Origin: Notospermus geniculatus
Taxonomy: Eukaryota; Nemertea; Pilidiophora; Heteronemertea; Lineidae
Direction: 5' to 3'
Assembly: GCA_002633025.1 (NCBI GenBank)
Contig: NMRB01000798.1
Coordinates: forward strand, 15,200 to 79,199
DNA: 64,000 nt
Positions 22,310-60,000 of this stretch are shown here, piece after piece. The position numbers were made by a program, and so were the translations under genes. The stretch's first letter is position 1; every line of letters starts with the position of its first letter. The notes beneath the pieces were generated by a model. That model did not search any database, was not told where the DNA came from, and was given only the letters and a program-made list of their open reading frames with translations.

Positions 22310-23546
22310 TGCACGCATGAAACTAACAATAGGCAGCGGTATACAATCATTTCCATTAGGCAGCGTGTGCCAAAAGGCTCCCTGGTTTTGTTCCTTTTCT
22401 CTTGCAAGAAGTAGTAATAGTACATCATGTTTTGGATATTAGAGTTGGCACTGACAGGTCAATTCCAGGCTTAAACCAGCTAGCATTGGAACCATCTTGG
22501 GACTTCTCTTCTGCCAAAAGTGTTAAATATCCAGCCTACGAATCCAAGCCCAGGAAGAAATTCCCATCGCACAAAATTAATTCAGAGGTATAATTTATGC
22601 CGTGTAACAATTTTTATCGTTATTCAAGATCTTGTTTATTACAGTAAAATGTATGTAATCTCTCTGTAATCTATTCATCCGGCCATTATTTTGTTGTAGA
22701 TTGGTTACTGTGATATGTTCATTGTTTAACTTTGGGACCAAGTTACAGCCACCAGCATGAAGTACTGCTGTCGTGCTGACCTGTTGGATTTGACCATTGG
22801 TTTCTAACTTTGTTCGGGAAGTCAACAGATAGGCTGAGAAAAACTTGAACTTACATTATTAAGTTCAGTTCATCGCCTCACTATATTCCCAGTACTTTTG
22901 ATTTACTAATTGTAGAATTCAGTATCAGACTATAGAATTCTTCTCCAAAATGATATCATTTTAATATAGGTTAGTGATCAGTTTGCTTATTAATTTGAAA
23001 GTGTTGACCACATAATATTATAGGTTATTTATTACAAATAATGCAGTGTTATTTTTATACTTAGCATAGTCAAGACTTATTCCATCCAGACACTAGTTGA
23101 ATGTTTTCTGATGTATGCTTTATTGTTTAAAATTATGATAAGTTATATTGTTTGTAATAGTTTCTGATAACGAAATAACTTAATGGATTTTAACTATTAT
23201 CATTACACAGGGTGTGTTGGATAGTGTCCCGTCAACAATGGCTGTACAGTACTTGTTTCTGAAATACCCTGTCAAATCACCCTGTGTAGCTTCAATTGTC
23301 ATGATTTTTAACGCCTGTTGTAGAAGAATGGTGTGAAATGATCTCTGCAGTCTGTCATCATGAAATCCAACATCTCCTGTCGCTGTGACAAGGAAGTGTT
23401 GTTCTACATATGACAGAAGAAATGAATTTTCTGATCAATTATTGTTATGCTAACTTCAATATTTCATGCTGTTGTTTGTCCATTGATGAAACTTTTGTCC
23501 ATGTAGTTGTTGATGTAGATATAATATAATCCTGTAATAAATTATT

Positions 23547-23762
23547 ATGAAGTTTAGAAGATATTTTGTTATTCAATTTCTGATCCTTTTATTTGACATG
23601 GATCAGGTATACTGCATTCACTCACAGCAAGTCAAACCACAGGCAGTTGTATCGCCAATAGTGCCCGAGGCCCCTCAAAGTGAAGTTTATAACATACATG
23701 TACACCACAGAGTGGCGTTCACCGACAACATATATCAGACACCAAGTGGAGCGAGTTATTGA
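23547..23762 (+). CDS. Second copy of the possible secreted-peptide ORF
   Basis: Same 71-codon frame as at 10308-10523, with one amino-acid change. Being open in both copies is weak support because the flanking spacer is also highly similar. Confidence 0.18.
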   Translation: MKFRRYFVIQFLILLFDMDQVYCIHSQQVKPQAVVSPIVPEAPQSEVYNIHVHHRVAFTDNIYQTPSGASY

Positions 23763-24507
23763 CAAATTGGTTGATACACGTGGCAGATCTGGAAAAGGTG
23801 TAAATGCTTTAGAAATCTTATCAGTTCCCTCTTAGAACATGTAGAATTTGATCAAATACAACAGCACAAGAACCACCAGCGACATCTATTGAGGCAATCA
23901 GGTGTTTGTCCCATAGCGCTCTTTAGCCAATCAGGAACACCTGTTCAAGACCAAGTGGATCATTTCAGCCCCTACATCTCTCCTGGTATACACACTGAGA
24001 ATATGATCAGGGGCACGAGCATCAAGAACGCGGGACCTGCCGCTTGTTGAGCGGACACGATAACAACTTATCTATCACTCACATCAGAACTACTCAAGAA
24101 TGGAACAAACACCATTATTTTGTACTGAGTAAATCTTTTTATTGATGAATCCTCATTCGATTCTCATTGAACTCTGAATCAAAAACCAGTCTAACAACAA
24201 ACTCGGGGGTAAGTTATGCCAGCTTCGTGTCAGCTTTGCCAGTTTCACGTCAGCTATGCCAGTTTCACGTCAGCTATGCCTGTTTCATGTCAGCCATGCC
24301 AGCTGGATCTTCGTCAAGGATTCCTCCAAGCAAGCATCAAAGCATCCATCCATCTGTAATATCTGGCGAGCTATCAACCACCAGTCAGTTCGTGAGTTCA
24401 GAAGATCCAAACACCTCACTTCATTCTCCATGACTGGTGTCCTCTGTTTCACGCATGTTGCCAACACGATAGATTTGATCTGTACCTCTCATGACGAGCA
24501 ATAACGT

Positions 24508-27500
24508 TCACGGCAACAGACGATTATACTCCGAGAAGAGCTGTGATTTCTTCACCGCATCCCAGGTTCTAGCAGCATAGTGGAACCTGAAAAAATATTG
24601 AATTCTTCCAAGGTATTTAGTCAACAGATGGATGACATCCTAGCTAAATGTCACTTAAGGATTTTCAAAAAATACATAAATCTTTTGTCTACATCTTGTT
24701 CTTGTGCAGACATTGGAAGATCGCCTTAGAAGAAGCTGAAGACAAAGGCAACGCACAGCTGAATGTATCCATAATTTAATAGCAATGCAACAGCCACAAC
24801 AACCATAACATCTGAAACTTACCAGTTCTTTTCAGTGAGTGTTGTGTGTGTCAGCATTGACCTGGGCATCGCAAGGAGTTGACTCTTCAGAGAGCGGATG
24901 AGGAAATCAAACCCAGGGTGACCTCGGTATTCGGGCAGCAGAGTGGAGATAGGATCTGAAAAGATGATCGTGACACTCTCCTAACCTGGCATTTGAGTCA
25001 ACACAGACAGCAGAGCTGCACAGACCTATGGGATCCAATGACATCTTGTTATTGAAATATGCCTCACGGATAAATCATCAGCTGTCACAGCAATCAGATT
25101 AAGCAACAGTGATACAGACCTCCCCATTTCTCTGTACTGTCAAAAGATGGTAGCAGGAACAGGTTGACATCATCTTGTACAGATTTCTGGTTGAGACCAG
25201 GCAGGAGATTCCCATTAGCCATCGACACAGTTCCTCTGTACCTCAGTCGCGACTTCTCAAACACTTTGCCCACAGTTTGTAGCATCGTGTTATACTTCTC
25301 CAAGCCAAAGTCAGCTCTTCTTGCTCTGTTCTGAATAAACACTGAAAGTCCACAGAACAAAAGTAATGATTTTAAAACAGGTGACGTTGATAAAGAAAGT
25401 GACGAATACAGAAATATTGAGAGCATATTAGAACGACTGGTATGGACTAGTCTACCAGTATATTTCTCACTGATAAACTTACCAACGTGTGGATAGTATT
25501 CTGGTGTGTCTTCTGGACTTGAATTACTCTCATGGCCACTAGAAGGTGTTGGTGGTTTGAGCATCTCAGCAGTGTGGAGAAACCTGGTGGGTAGAACCAA
25601 ATGTATTTTGAAAGAATCGGGACAGAAGCCTATCCAAGTTACATAACCACTGATACAGTTACATAACCATGGATAAAATAGGAGAGTGTGAGGAACAGAC
25701 TTTGCTGAGGACAGTATGATGATTAGACAAGTGAAAGACATGTGCTTACCTCAGCAAGAATGGATCGGTGAACCAGTCTTGGACAATTAGTACTACATTA
25801 CACACAGTATACATGAAGGCTGCTATCTGCAGGGACTGGAAGAAAAGGCAATGACAGAGAGATTACAAATTCATAATACAATATGGGGTGAAGAAACAGC
25901 TGCAGAGACGAGACGATGCCAGCAGGGACAACCCAATCTTGCGGACAGTTCCTAAGAGAAATGTGAAGCACTTAAGACAGTAGTGGTACATAAACAGTCC
26001 ATATCATCATCATCGAACGACATACCTGCATTTCATGACAGTTCTCAGCTGCGGTGTACTCGGCTGGATACTTCTTCTCATGATGGATCATATAGTCGAG
26101 GACTGAGGCACTGAGGACAGGTTGAGCATCAAGAAGGATCACTCTCTCACTGGTCACATACATATCAATGCCTGTTGTCTGGTGACCACATACCTCCTTC
26201 ACCTCTCTGCTCTGTGCCTTGAACGGTGAGGGTCTGGAGAGGAAATCAACACACTGAGGAATGGAGCAGACACAGAGACATCAAGTGATTCAGAGAGGCT
26301 GGACATAGAAATGGTTGAACCGAGGCTTACCTGCTGGCATCATCTATGCCTCCTCCACCAATGACAGACATTATGGTTGACTTCCCGACTCCCTGAGGTC
26401 CTATTACTCCTATTACAAAATAGTGGGTCTGGTCCAATAGAATCTGAAAGAGAAATCATGAAAGAAGATCTACCAAATAATATCTTTGGTTGTTCTCTAT
26501 TATGGCTTCCTTCTCATTGAGGTGTGACTGTGGACTTATGTGTCAGAGAAGTTCTCTTTCCTTTATCTCAGCCTTACCTCCATGCCGTTCTCACACCACT
26601 GGAGTGACTCATCCACAAGTTTGATGCTGTGCTTCATATCAGCAGGGGTCGCAAGACGGGATTGTAATGAAACTGAAAGATAAAGTGTAAATGCATTATC
26701 AGGTGTGATCACGGTATACTAACTGTCTGAATAATACTGAGTAAAATGGTAAGTTTTACAACCACCCAAACTGGCAAGCCGGCAAATAACCCCAAGTTCA
26801 CATCCTAGACTTACTCTCAGGTGACATGACAACAGGTGTCGGGCTGGATGAAGCGACAGGCCTCTGTATACGATATCCAGTATGCGACGTCACATCCATG
26901 CCAATGTTTGATGTCATGACATGGGCGCTCATCGGTTGTGATATCTTGCTCTCCTCTCGTGGCTTCACCATGACAATAGGTTTCTCTGGAGCCTTGGCGG
27001 TGATCGTCTCCTCCGAAGATCTCTGGAATACAGAGGTAATCAAGGATTCTTAAACTGATCACTAACATGCCACGACAAATGCTCAGTGAGGCCAGCTCTC
27101 TGAATCCTCTTCTCATCTACGACCTCTTCTTCTTACTCACCCTCTCTGGAGCTGGCTTTGCTAAGATTATGGGAGTCTTGGATGGTTGAGATGAGGGTGC
27201 TGGAGTTGTTTCTCTTGATTCACTGTCACGATCTCGATCCTGAAAAAATTAATAAAACTTCGAAAGTGAATCAGTGAATGTAAGCCTCACCAATATTATA
27301 AAGTTTAAAGCTACCCTAATATCAAGGTTATTTTCTGTGAGTGTGAATCAGAAGAAAGATGGCACCTGTCAAGCTTGTTCTGATAATTAGACCTACCCTA
27401 CTAGGCCTACCGGTACGGGTAAGCGGAGCCCAGGCCCGCCCAAAGGTAAAATCAGCCCTAGTACAAGGCCTTCTTGACTACAACAGTATCGGTGCAGTAT

Positions 27501-27759
27501 CCAGGCATCACAGCAGATGACGTCACGGGGACACCGCCACCAAAACAGGCCTTAGCCCCCACACACAGGACACACAGTGTATAAAGCACCAACCACACAC
27601 AACATACACAAGCACCAATTCATGATTTTGATTGGAGGACAGACCATGCAGACAGTCAGTAGGCCTGCCCTAGTGCAGTGAGCATGGTGAGCACACCTTT
27701 CGTTGCCGTCGCCTCCTCCTCCTCCCACTTCTATCGCGATCCATCGGGTCTGATGACAT
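24508..27759 (-). CDS. SMG9: SMG9, second copy, intact
   Basis: All eleven exons match the first copy in length and phase: 27759-27697, 27239-27141, 27022-26815, 26672-26578, 26443-26331, 26233-26026, 25835-25750, 25583-25483, 25341-25120, 24955-24823 and 24586-24508. The predicted protein is again 468 residues, with the P-loop and the family motifs unchanged. Seen differences include Glu to Asp in exon 3 and Ser to Gly in exon 9. It lacks the 153-bp CRE-bearing insertion present in intron 3 of the first copy. Intron 8 (25342-25482) is 141 nt and open in frame, whereas in the first copy the same intron is 115 nt. There is no disabling change, so it is either a functional paralogue or the alternative allele assembled in tandem. 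Confidence 0.92.
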
Positions 27760-27960
27760 GCTGCTAATGTAGTCTGTAACATCTAACTAAAACCCATTGC
27801 AATTTTATCATTTATTCATGAAATATCACCAAAAAAGTTGAAAATAAACGGGGAATCCCAGATTCATGGCATTTGAGAATCCTACAGTCTCACACAATCC
27901 CCCAATTTCGTGCCTGTGTAATCTTCAGTTTTGAAGAAGTTTGGCTTGAGCAAGACTGTC
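27760..27960. promoter_or_regulatory. Shared divergent promoter, second copy
   Basis: Same 201-bp spacing between the SMG9 and MRPL55 start codons as in the first copy, with only scattered base changes. Confidence 0.65.
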
Positions 27961-28028
27961 ATGGCGGCCTTCACTAACATTGGTCGACTTTGGAGTCGAT
28001 ATTTCACTCAAATTACACATAACCAGAG
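27961..28028 (+). CDS. MRPL55: MRPL55 exon 1, second copy, cut off by the gap
   Basis: ATG through the same GT donor as the first copy (68 nt, phase 2), with one visible coding change (Asn to Thr at residue 16). The intron runs into the N gap at 28316, and no exon 2 or 3 is found after the gap. The remainder is either within the missing sequence or lost. Confidence 0.8.
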
Positions 28029-28315
28029 GTAAGATTTTTGTGAAATGTACATAGAGACATAAATACAAGATCTTTCCATCAGTTGACACCGATTAGATGT
28101 CACATTCTTCCCAAATTTTGTAGATTTCTGGTGTTTTCTTTGACCAATGATCTATTTTCGGACATCAGCACTGCTGCTCATTTGTGCAATCGATTATCGG
28201 ATTCTACTAAATGCCACGTTTTGACACATTTTTGATTGCAAATTTGGTTAGGTATGTTATTTGCTCATCCTACCCACTTAGCCTGCTGGTCTGGTGCCGC
28301 ATGCATCATTCATCC

Positions 28316-29006
28316 NNNNNNNNNNNNNNNNNNNNNNNNNNNNNNNNNNNNNNNNNNNNNNNNNNNNNNNNNNNNNNNNNNNNNNNNNNNNNNNNNNNNN
28401 NNNNNNNNNNNNNNNNNNNNNNNNNNNNNNNNNNNNNNNNNNNNNNNNNNNNNNNNNNNNNNNNNNNNNNNNNNNNNNNNNNNNNNNNNNNNNNNNNNNN
28501 NNNNNNNNNNNNNNNNNNNNNNNNNNNNNNNNNNNNNNNNNNNNNNNNNNNNNNNNNNNNNNNNNNNNNNNNNNNNNNNNNNNNNNNNNNNNNNNNNNNN
28601 NNNNNNNNNNNNNNNNNNNNNNNNNNNNNNNNNNNNNNNNNNNNNNNNNNNNNNNNNNNNNNNNNNNNNNNNNNNNNNNNNNNNNNNNNNNNNNNNNNNN
28701 NNNNNNNNNNNNNNNNNNNNNNNNNNNNNNNNNNNNNNNNNNNNNNNNNNNNNNNNNNNNNNNNNNNNNNNNNNNNNNNNNNNNNNNNNNNNNNNNNNNN
28801 NNNNNNNNNNNNNNNNNNNNNNNNNNNNNNNNNNNNNNNNNNNNNNNNNNNNNNNNNNNNNNNNNNNNNNNNNNNNNNNNNNNNNNNNNNNNNNNNNNNN
28901 NNNNNNNNNNNNNNNNNNNNNNNNNNNNNNNNNNNNNNNNNNNNNNNNNNNNNNNNNNNNNNNNNNNNNNNNNNNNNNNNNNNNNNNNNNNNNNNNNNNN
29001 NNNNNN
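28316..29006. other. Assembly gap, 691 N
   Basis: Run of N. The left edge falls at gcatcattcatcc, where copy 1 carries the 189-bp palindrome. Any frames crossing it are meaningless. Confidence 1.
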
Positions 29007-32000
29007 TGATGAAGGGCTCTTAAATAAAGGACACAGGAATAATTTTCAATGCTTTCTGAACTTGGGGAGATTATTAAATACCAAGAATACACCTGTATAC
29101 AGAAATTGAAGAGGTCAACACCATTTTGAGCTAATTTGAAAGTTTGCCCGACATGAATATGTGCAGTCATGAATGTGTTTACACTAGCAAGAATGCATGA
29201 AACGTAACGCATGAGATGGTGCGGCCTGTTCACTGTGGTGCAATCGAGGGAGGTTATGGAATTCTCACATTGATTTATGAAAACTAGTTGATTGGCTTTA
29301 TCTTACATCCATACGACTACACTCGCAACGAAAGGGCCAGAAACTAGACCCCCCTCATCATACAAAAGCTTGGTGAATAACATACCATATTAGCTGATCT
29401 TTTGGCCGAGCAAGCTTTCAATTCATCAAAATTGACTCGAGCACTTCATCACCTCTGAACCCCAAGGTGAAAAAGCCAGTCTTTAACAATGTGGCCATTA
29501 CAAGATGGACATCTAACACACATAACTACAAGTAGGGACTTGACAGAAGATAATCTTGGGCGTAAAAATAGATCTGGTCAAATTGACATCGGACGCTTGT
29601 TCTTGACGATAAGCTACCAACAGGAAGTGCCATCCACAACCACAACAAACGACCAACACATGAAAAAAATGGATGCAGTGTTTCTCCAGTATAAGGGTCA
29701 GTTCAGATGCATCGGAACAAAATTTCTTTGCCAAGAGTGTCTGCTAGCTGTACGTGACATTAAATTTATTCCATGCTGGCAATGCCATTGGCTTGCTGTC
29801 TTCCATGATGATCCTTGGTATATCTCTGAGATATGTCTGTCAGTTCATCTGGAGAGAGCAGGAGAACAAAACAACAGTGTAACTGCATCAGTAGAATTAT
29901 TTCTTGTCAATGGGTATGCAGCATGCAAAAATCACTTTGTTTGCAATCTCGTCAATGCTGGCCTTTTCGATTTCATCTTTCAACAGTATCAGCATCATTC
30001 TAACTAGGCCTACCTCAGTTTCTCAGGAAGTGGAATTCCTTGAACAGTAATGGTAGACTTTGATAATACACAGTGAATAGCATCAGCTGTCAGGAGCATG
30101 AAGAAAATTCTCGTGAACTGTACCTAATTATTATGATATGATATGCAGGGATTCTAATTGGGAGACAATTTCATAGCTGACAAAGTATCATAAACACAGG
30201 GATGGCACTAGCTTCGTAAAGCTTTGGTGCGCTGCTCTGGTAATTTCGATGCATGCTGTGATCACCAAGGAGGAGGAGAAGAGAAACAACAAGTTAACTG
30301 ATGTTAAATGCAACGACCTGGCTTCCAATGGTATGATGACACATAACAGTAGAAAAGCACGGGAAAATGTACATTTTTTGAGGAGACAGTTCACTTCTAT
30401 GGAATTTACAGCACCTTTCTCTTAAAACATAAAATAATTAACATAAGCTATGTACATAGACACCGACTGGCGTCGACTAAATTTGTGCTCTCTATACCTA
30501 AAATGCCTTACAGAACTTGTACAGTTTTTTGAAATTACATTTACTACTGACCTACGAGATATACTACACCAATTACATCATACAAACACACGGATTCGTC
30601 ACCGTTCAATCCGCCAATGAGAACCATAGGACACTATTCAGGGGAAAAATTTCCCATCCAACAAAATGAAATCAAATGATATGAAGTCCAATTCATGACC
30701 TTGGGTTAAAGATAATTGAGATTTATTTGAAGGTCAACTTCTGTCAATGTTCCCAATTGACTCAAAAGTTACCATTTGAATCTGAATACTGTAAATCTGT
30801 AGCTTTAATAAGCAATAGAACTTCTCAATCCTACCATCCCCAGTCTCCATGACCCCCCTCCCCCATATCAAAATTCATCACTAGTAAGATCATCAACTCT
30901 TTACTGATGTCTGAATACTAGGACATCCTACACAGACTGAATGGGGATTTCTTTAATGGACTTGAACTTACGAAGGACCAGTTGAAATTCAACCAGTGTT
31001 TACTAACCCCACAACAATATAAAATACTGATAACACTTGCTTTATACATGATTAAATCATGGGAGCCGTAGAACCCCAAGGAATGGGTAATCATGCCGAG
31101 TTGAAAAGACCCCATGGAATAGGGTACCATGCCGAGTTGCGAACGCCCCAAGGAAGATGGACCCAGTTATCTAGGTTATTATGTTAGGTATAAATAAAAC
31201 AGTTGAATCCCATGATATAAGGTCAGATGTCATCAATATGCCGAGCCATCACCCTTAGCAGTTACACGTCAGCTGAGCATGCAGGTTTGATGGGTCCCAT
31301 AGTAAGGGTCGGATCACCATGAGGAGTTGAGATTTGTTGAGAATATGGTCACCATGCGATACCGGTATCAAGAGTTTGTGTGGTCCTCAGTCGTCACATT
31401 CTGTTGATGAAAGCCACGATAAAACATTTCGATCTAACTTCTATGGTTGATTTGTAAAGAAAGGAAGACAAGAATATGCCAGGGCACAAGTACAGGCCGT
31501 GAATCAGGAGAGGGATGAATCAGAATGAACCATTTACCGATAACACCCTGTCAACAACAGAGACAGCAGAAACACACCGATTCAAGTCCCAGCTGTTGTG
31601 ATAAACATTAGGAAAACGCCCTGCTAAGTCAGCAGAAATATGGGTCCAATTTTATTCCTTGCCCTCCTATTGTGAATAAAAATAGGAAAATGCACTGCTT
31701 GACAAAAGTCTGCAGAAATATGGATATACATGTAATTCTCACTCTGTGCCCTCCTTTTGTGATTAAAATTAGGAAGTAACGCACTATTGACATAAGTCTG
31801 CAGAAATACAGATCAAACATAGGCAGAATCCCCAAAATCCCATTGTTTTTAAGAAATAACATGTTTGGTGACACAAAAGGAATGAACATGCATTGCTTCT
31901 CGTGAACTCAACATGTAAAAGTATATAAAATTCTACAAATTTGAACAATATTTCCCTCCGTAACCTAAAACGCTAGGATTACGATTCCATTGAGGTCCAG

Positions 32001-32679
32001 TGATTCCCATAATAACTTGGCATCCTTTGAATGCCAAAGACAATCTAATTCCTCCTGAGAATTTATTAGTTTAGAATCAATATTATCCCTAGTCATATTA
32101 ATCTAGGAAGAGTATCACGTTCTATGAAGCCATATTTTTTTCCAATAGAAACACTGTCGTTTCCGTCAAAAGTTCCAATAGTCATATGCCGGGTGCCGAA
32201 AACACTTTGGTCAAATGTTACCGTGCCATCTGGCACTGAACGTCATCGGAGGAATTATAGGAGTCCCACGGACTCCTGTTATTGACATCAATGACATGAC
32301 CTGTCTTGTCCTCTAATTTCTCAGTTGCTGCTGTCCCCTCAGTTCTCCTGTCCTCCACATATCTGCGTCATCAGGTTCCGCTCCATCCTCCATGACATCC
32401 CACACAATCTGACTGAGCAAACTGAAAATCCTGAATACTAAGACGAGTGATTGACAGATCCAGAAACATCAGGAATTATCCCGGCAGAGTACCCAAAATC
32501 AGTTCTTACTCTGCCGACTATTTGCACTATTTAACAGGGTTCAATTGTTTATAATTTATACACTGGTAAAACTGCCGTCTGCTGTTGATTATTTCATAGT
32601 CTGTTTCAAAATCGTTGCAGCGTTCAGCGTCCAGTGTTCCCTGATACTGTAATAAACTGCGTCCAAGACTCCTATGGGG
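29007..32679. other. 3' flank or 3' UTR of EYA, no supported gene
   Basis: AT-rich, with a 172-codon open frame at 29489-30007 (+) that has no recognisable homology. It contains tandem repeats near 31580-31825 and short repeats of ccatgccgagttg around 31070-31160. It may include the EYA 3' UTR; no poly(A) signal could be fixed. Confidence 0.5.
31580..31825. repeat. About 85-90-bp tandem repeat, three units
   Basis: Each unit contains tgtgaNtaaaaNtaggaaa, then an acgcact-like core, then tctgcagaaatatgg-like sequence, with substantial divergence between units. Confidence 0.65.
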
Positions 32680-57028
<24,349 letters not shown>

Positions 57029-60000
57029 CTGCAAACAGACAAAATCAACCAACAATCAGTCAAATGCTAGAAAGATGTGTAACCATGACAACCGATGTAT
57101 ACACAAGCTTTGAATCTTCGACTGTGACTGCGCGTCTTTGTTGCGTGGCCCTATTGTCCGAGGAACATGGGATGAACTGCTGTTCGTACACAGAATGAGA
57201 AATAATGCCGCAAGAGAGATGTTTGTGATTGAGACAATTGTCTGTCGACTCATTCAGATATCTCTCTGATCGAACATCCGCGAGTTATCAGGTTGTTATT
57301 ATCTTTGAAGGCTTTGACGATCAGAAACACGGGAGTGACTAGTCACAGATTATACAGTGGGGAGAGGAGGAACGTTGCTGAGGAAACCGAGTTCCTCAAA
57401 TAATACCCGGACTGATTATAAGATGTGGTTGTTTCTCTCAGCCCACAGGCTACTCCTGTCAATTTCTTCCCTGATCTAGAAGGCAAATCAGCCAAGTGCC
57501 ATGAAGTGCTTCACCAAGGTTGCAGAAGGTCCAGGAATCACTGATTGCTGGCAAACGGTTTCATCAACTTCTGCCACTCAGTTTGGATTACTGAAGCCCA
57601 ACGCTGCAAGTCCATCCCATATCAACTTGGCTGTCGAAAACCAATTCACTAGCATTAGCTCCTCTGTGTGATGCATGGGTTAATTAGATATATCAGAGTG
57701 GAATGGACTACCTGTGAGGAATCCTGTGAAATACCAGAAATTAAGATAAAGCCTGATGATATTTGCGAGTCATTACCATCCCATTGGTCCAATCAACACA
57801 GGACTGACATCACATTTTAAGGGATTACCCAGTGCCTTAACTGCATGTCAACCGGCAGAAATCTCACAAGCATACATACATGTATCATGCAGCAGTAGTA
57901 TCCATTCAAAACTACATGTGTCTAGAACCTTGTGACTTGGAGAGATCCTGTGTGTAGATGTGGGATGGGTGGTCCTTATGGCCCCTCCCTTTGTATCGTT
58001 GGAACAGACGTACATGTAGGGAGGGACTGCATGGTCCCCTCCCTGACCACCTCAGGATGAGGAGATGAGGGACACTGTTCACATAATATAAGTAGTGCAT
58101 GAGGATTCATGCAGTCACCTTCTTTCCTTCCCTAAATGGTGATAATCCTGATTTTCACATTTCAGATTCCAAAATGCACGTTGGAATCCACTAGGATACA
58201 TCTAACGTTAATATCATGCAAGAAAATTTATGTATGCTACAAAATATCTCGATATAAAACATTGAAATAACCCTTTAAATATTTGACAAAATTGTAGAAA
58301 GTGTGCTAATTACTGTCACGTCTAAACACCTTCAAACTCCTCTGAACTCAAAACGATTGTGTGCTTTATTTGTCTAAATGGAAGCATTTCACTTCCAGTT
58401 CAATATCCACACAATGCCTAACACAAATAATTCATGCTGTGGCATAAATTTCTTTATTTTTGAAGTCTCACCGTGAGAAAGTACAATTAGTCTTCATTCT
58501 GTTCTAATTGCTTGTTTAGTGTGTGTGTGTTCGATGCATGTGTTTTTTGTACATAACGTCATGTAAACTGACAACATAACTGTCGTAATGCGGGACTAGG
58601 CCTTCGAGAAAGTAACGGGAAATGACAGAAATTTACCAAAGATGAGCAGAGATGTTCCAGCTTGGTTTTTGTCATGTCAGCGACCGAGTATCTTGGCTTC
58701 ATCCCCTTCACCATCTCACCTCTGTTTCACACATTCTGTGAAAATCTGGGTCAACTTATCAAGAAAATCTACCCAGAAAGTCAACCTGCCATTCAAAATT
58801 GGTTGAACTCACTCAAGGGAGGGGTGGGTGGTGGTGCTCAGGCTAGCCTTGCAGGAAACATTTTGTTTCACTGAGGAAGCAGTGAATTCTGACAAACCAC
58901 TGTCATTGTTGGCATTTGGAAGGGGTGTACTACATGGTGGTGTCTTCCTCAACCCACCTCCACGTACCATGGAAATTTCAGATCTAGGCCTATTCCTCCA
59001 GAGATTCTTCAGTTATCATCCAAGAACAGAATTCAAAATGGTTGCCATACCAGCCATCTTGGCTCTGAATTCCAATAGGTGTCTTCCTCTACTCACATTC
59101 TGCGTCAATTTTAACTCAAGAAAGAGCAGGAAAAGGCTAACACTGAAGGGGAAGGAGTCCAAATTGATAAGATAAACATTCGGTTTAAATCATCTTGGGC
59201 AAAATAAATGTTATTGCCCTTAAGAACACAAGACCAGGAGTCAAAAGGAGATTTTAACACCCGTGGCCTCCAGCAAGGATTTATGTGACGGTTCAGAGAA
59301 TCTCAGATTTAATTCAGACCTTTTCGGCAAGATGTTGACCTCTCCCATGCTTGGAGGCAGTGGAGATAATAAAGGTTTGATAGAGGGAGAAGAAAAGTGT
59401 GAACGTGGAACACAATCAGGGCTAGAAATGATTTCGGCAGACCCAGATGAACAATAACCGGAAAAATGTGCGACCGATTGTCCTGAAATATGCCATCCGA
59501 CTGAAGTAAAACAAAGATTTTCACATCAAAGCACCATCTAAGCAAACAACATCCCCACTTCATAAAGATATAGACTCGTGTAATCTGATTTTTTCCTAAT
59601 AGACCTCCAAATAGAAATGTTCCCGCCGCCAAATTGTCTAGTAGCACATTGCCTTGTGAGTTGTCACATCTGACAACGAGCTGAAGGACTCCCAAGGGCA
59701 TGCCCAGAAAAAACACGCGTAAAATGCGTTAATCTCCACCTGGAGGCTGTCCTAGCGGGGATGACAATGTTCCACTTACATTTTGCCCGAGTTCTAATCC
59801 GACAACCCTCAAGGAACATCAGTGCCGAGATTGGAGACCCAGAGGATTTGGCAGCATTCACTGCTTTTCAGAAATTTGCAGACATTTTTATCTATGATAT
59901 CGGAAAAGCAGTGACTTTAAAGTCATAACGGAATCCTGCCCCTAGTGGAAGATATTGGGAGACATGTGTACAACCCAATAAAGTAGACGCACATTTACAA

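Larger units (their letters stand above)
16911..28315 (+). repeat. Large direct duplication, copy 2
   Basis: Begins 355 nt after the MRPL55 stop and ends at the N gap. It is about 1.1 kb shorter than copy 1. The difference is largely explained by three insertions unique to copy 1 (198, about 1375 and 153 bp), offset by one 518-bp insertion unique to copy 2. Confidence 0.95.

Noticed and set aside
25094-25741. 215-codon continuous minus-strand frame
   Set aside because: It is SMG9 exons 8 and 9 read through an intron that happens to be open, not a separate gene.
28211-29233. Long open frames of 257-307 codons across 28211-29233
   Set aside because: They consist almost entirely of the 691-N gap.
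29489-30007. 172-codon open frame on the plus strand with several cysteines
   Set aside because: No recognisable domain, no splice or promoter context, and AT-rich flank antisense to the EYA 3' region. Kept only as a note; a homology search could revive it.
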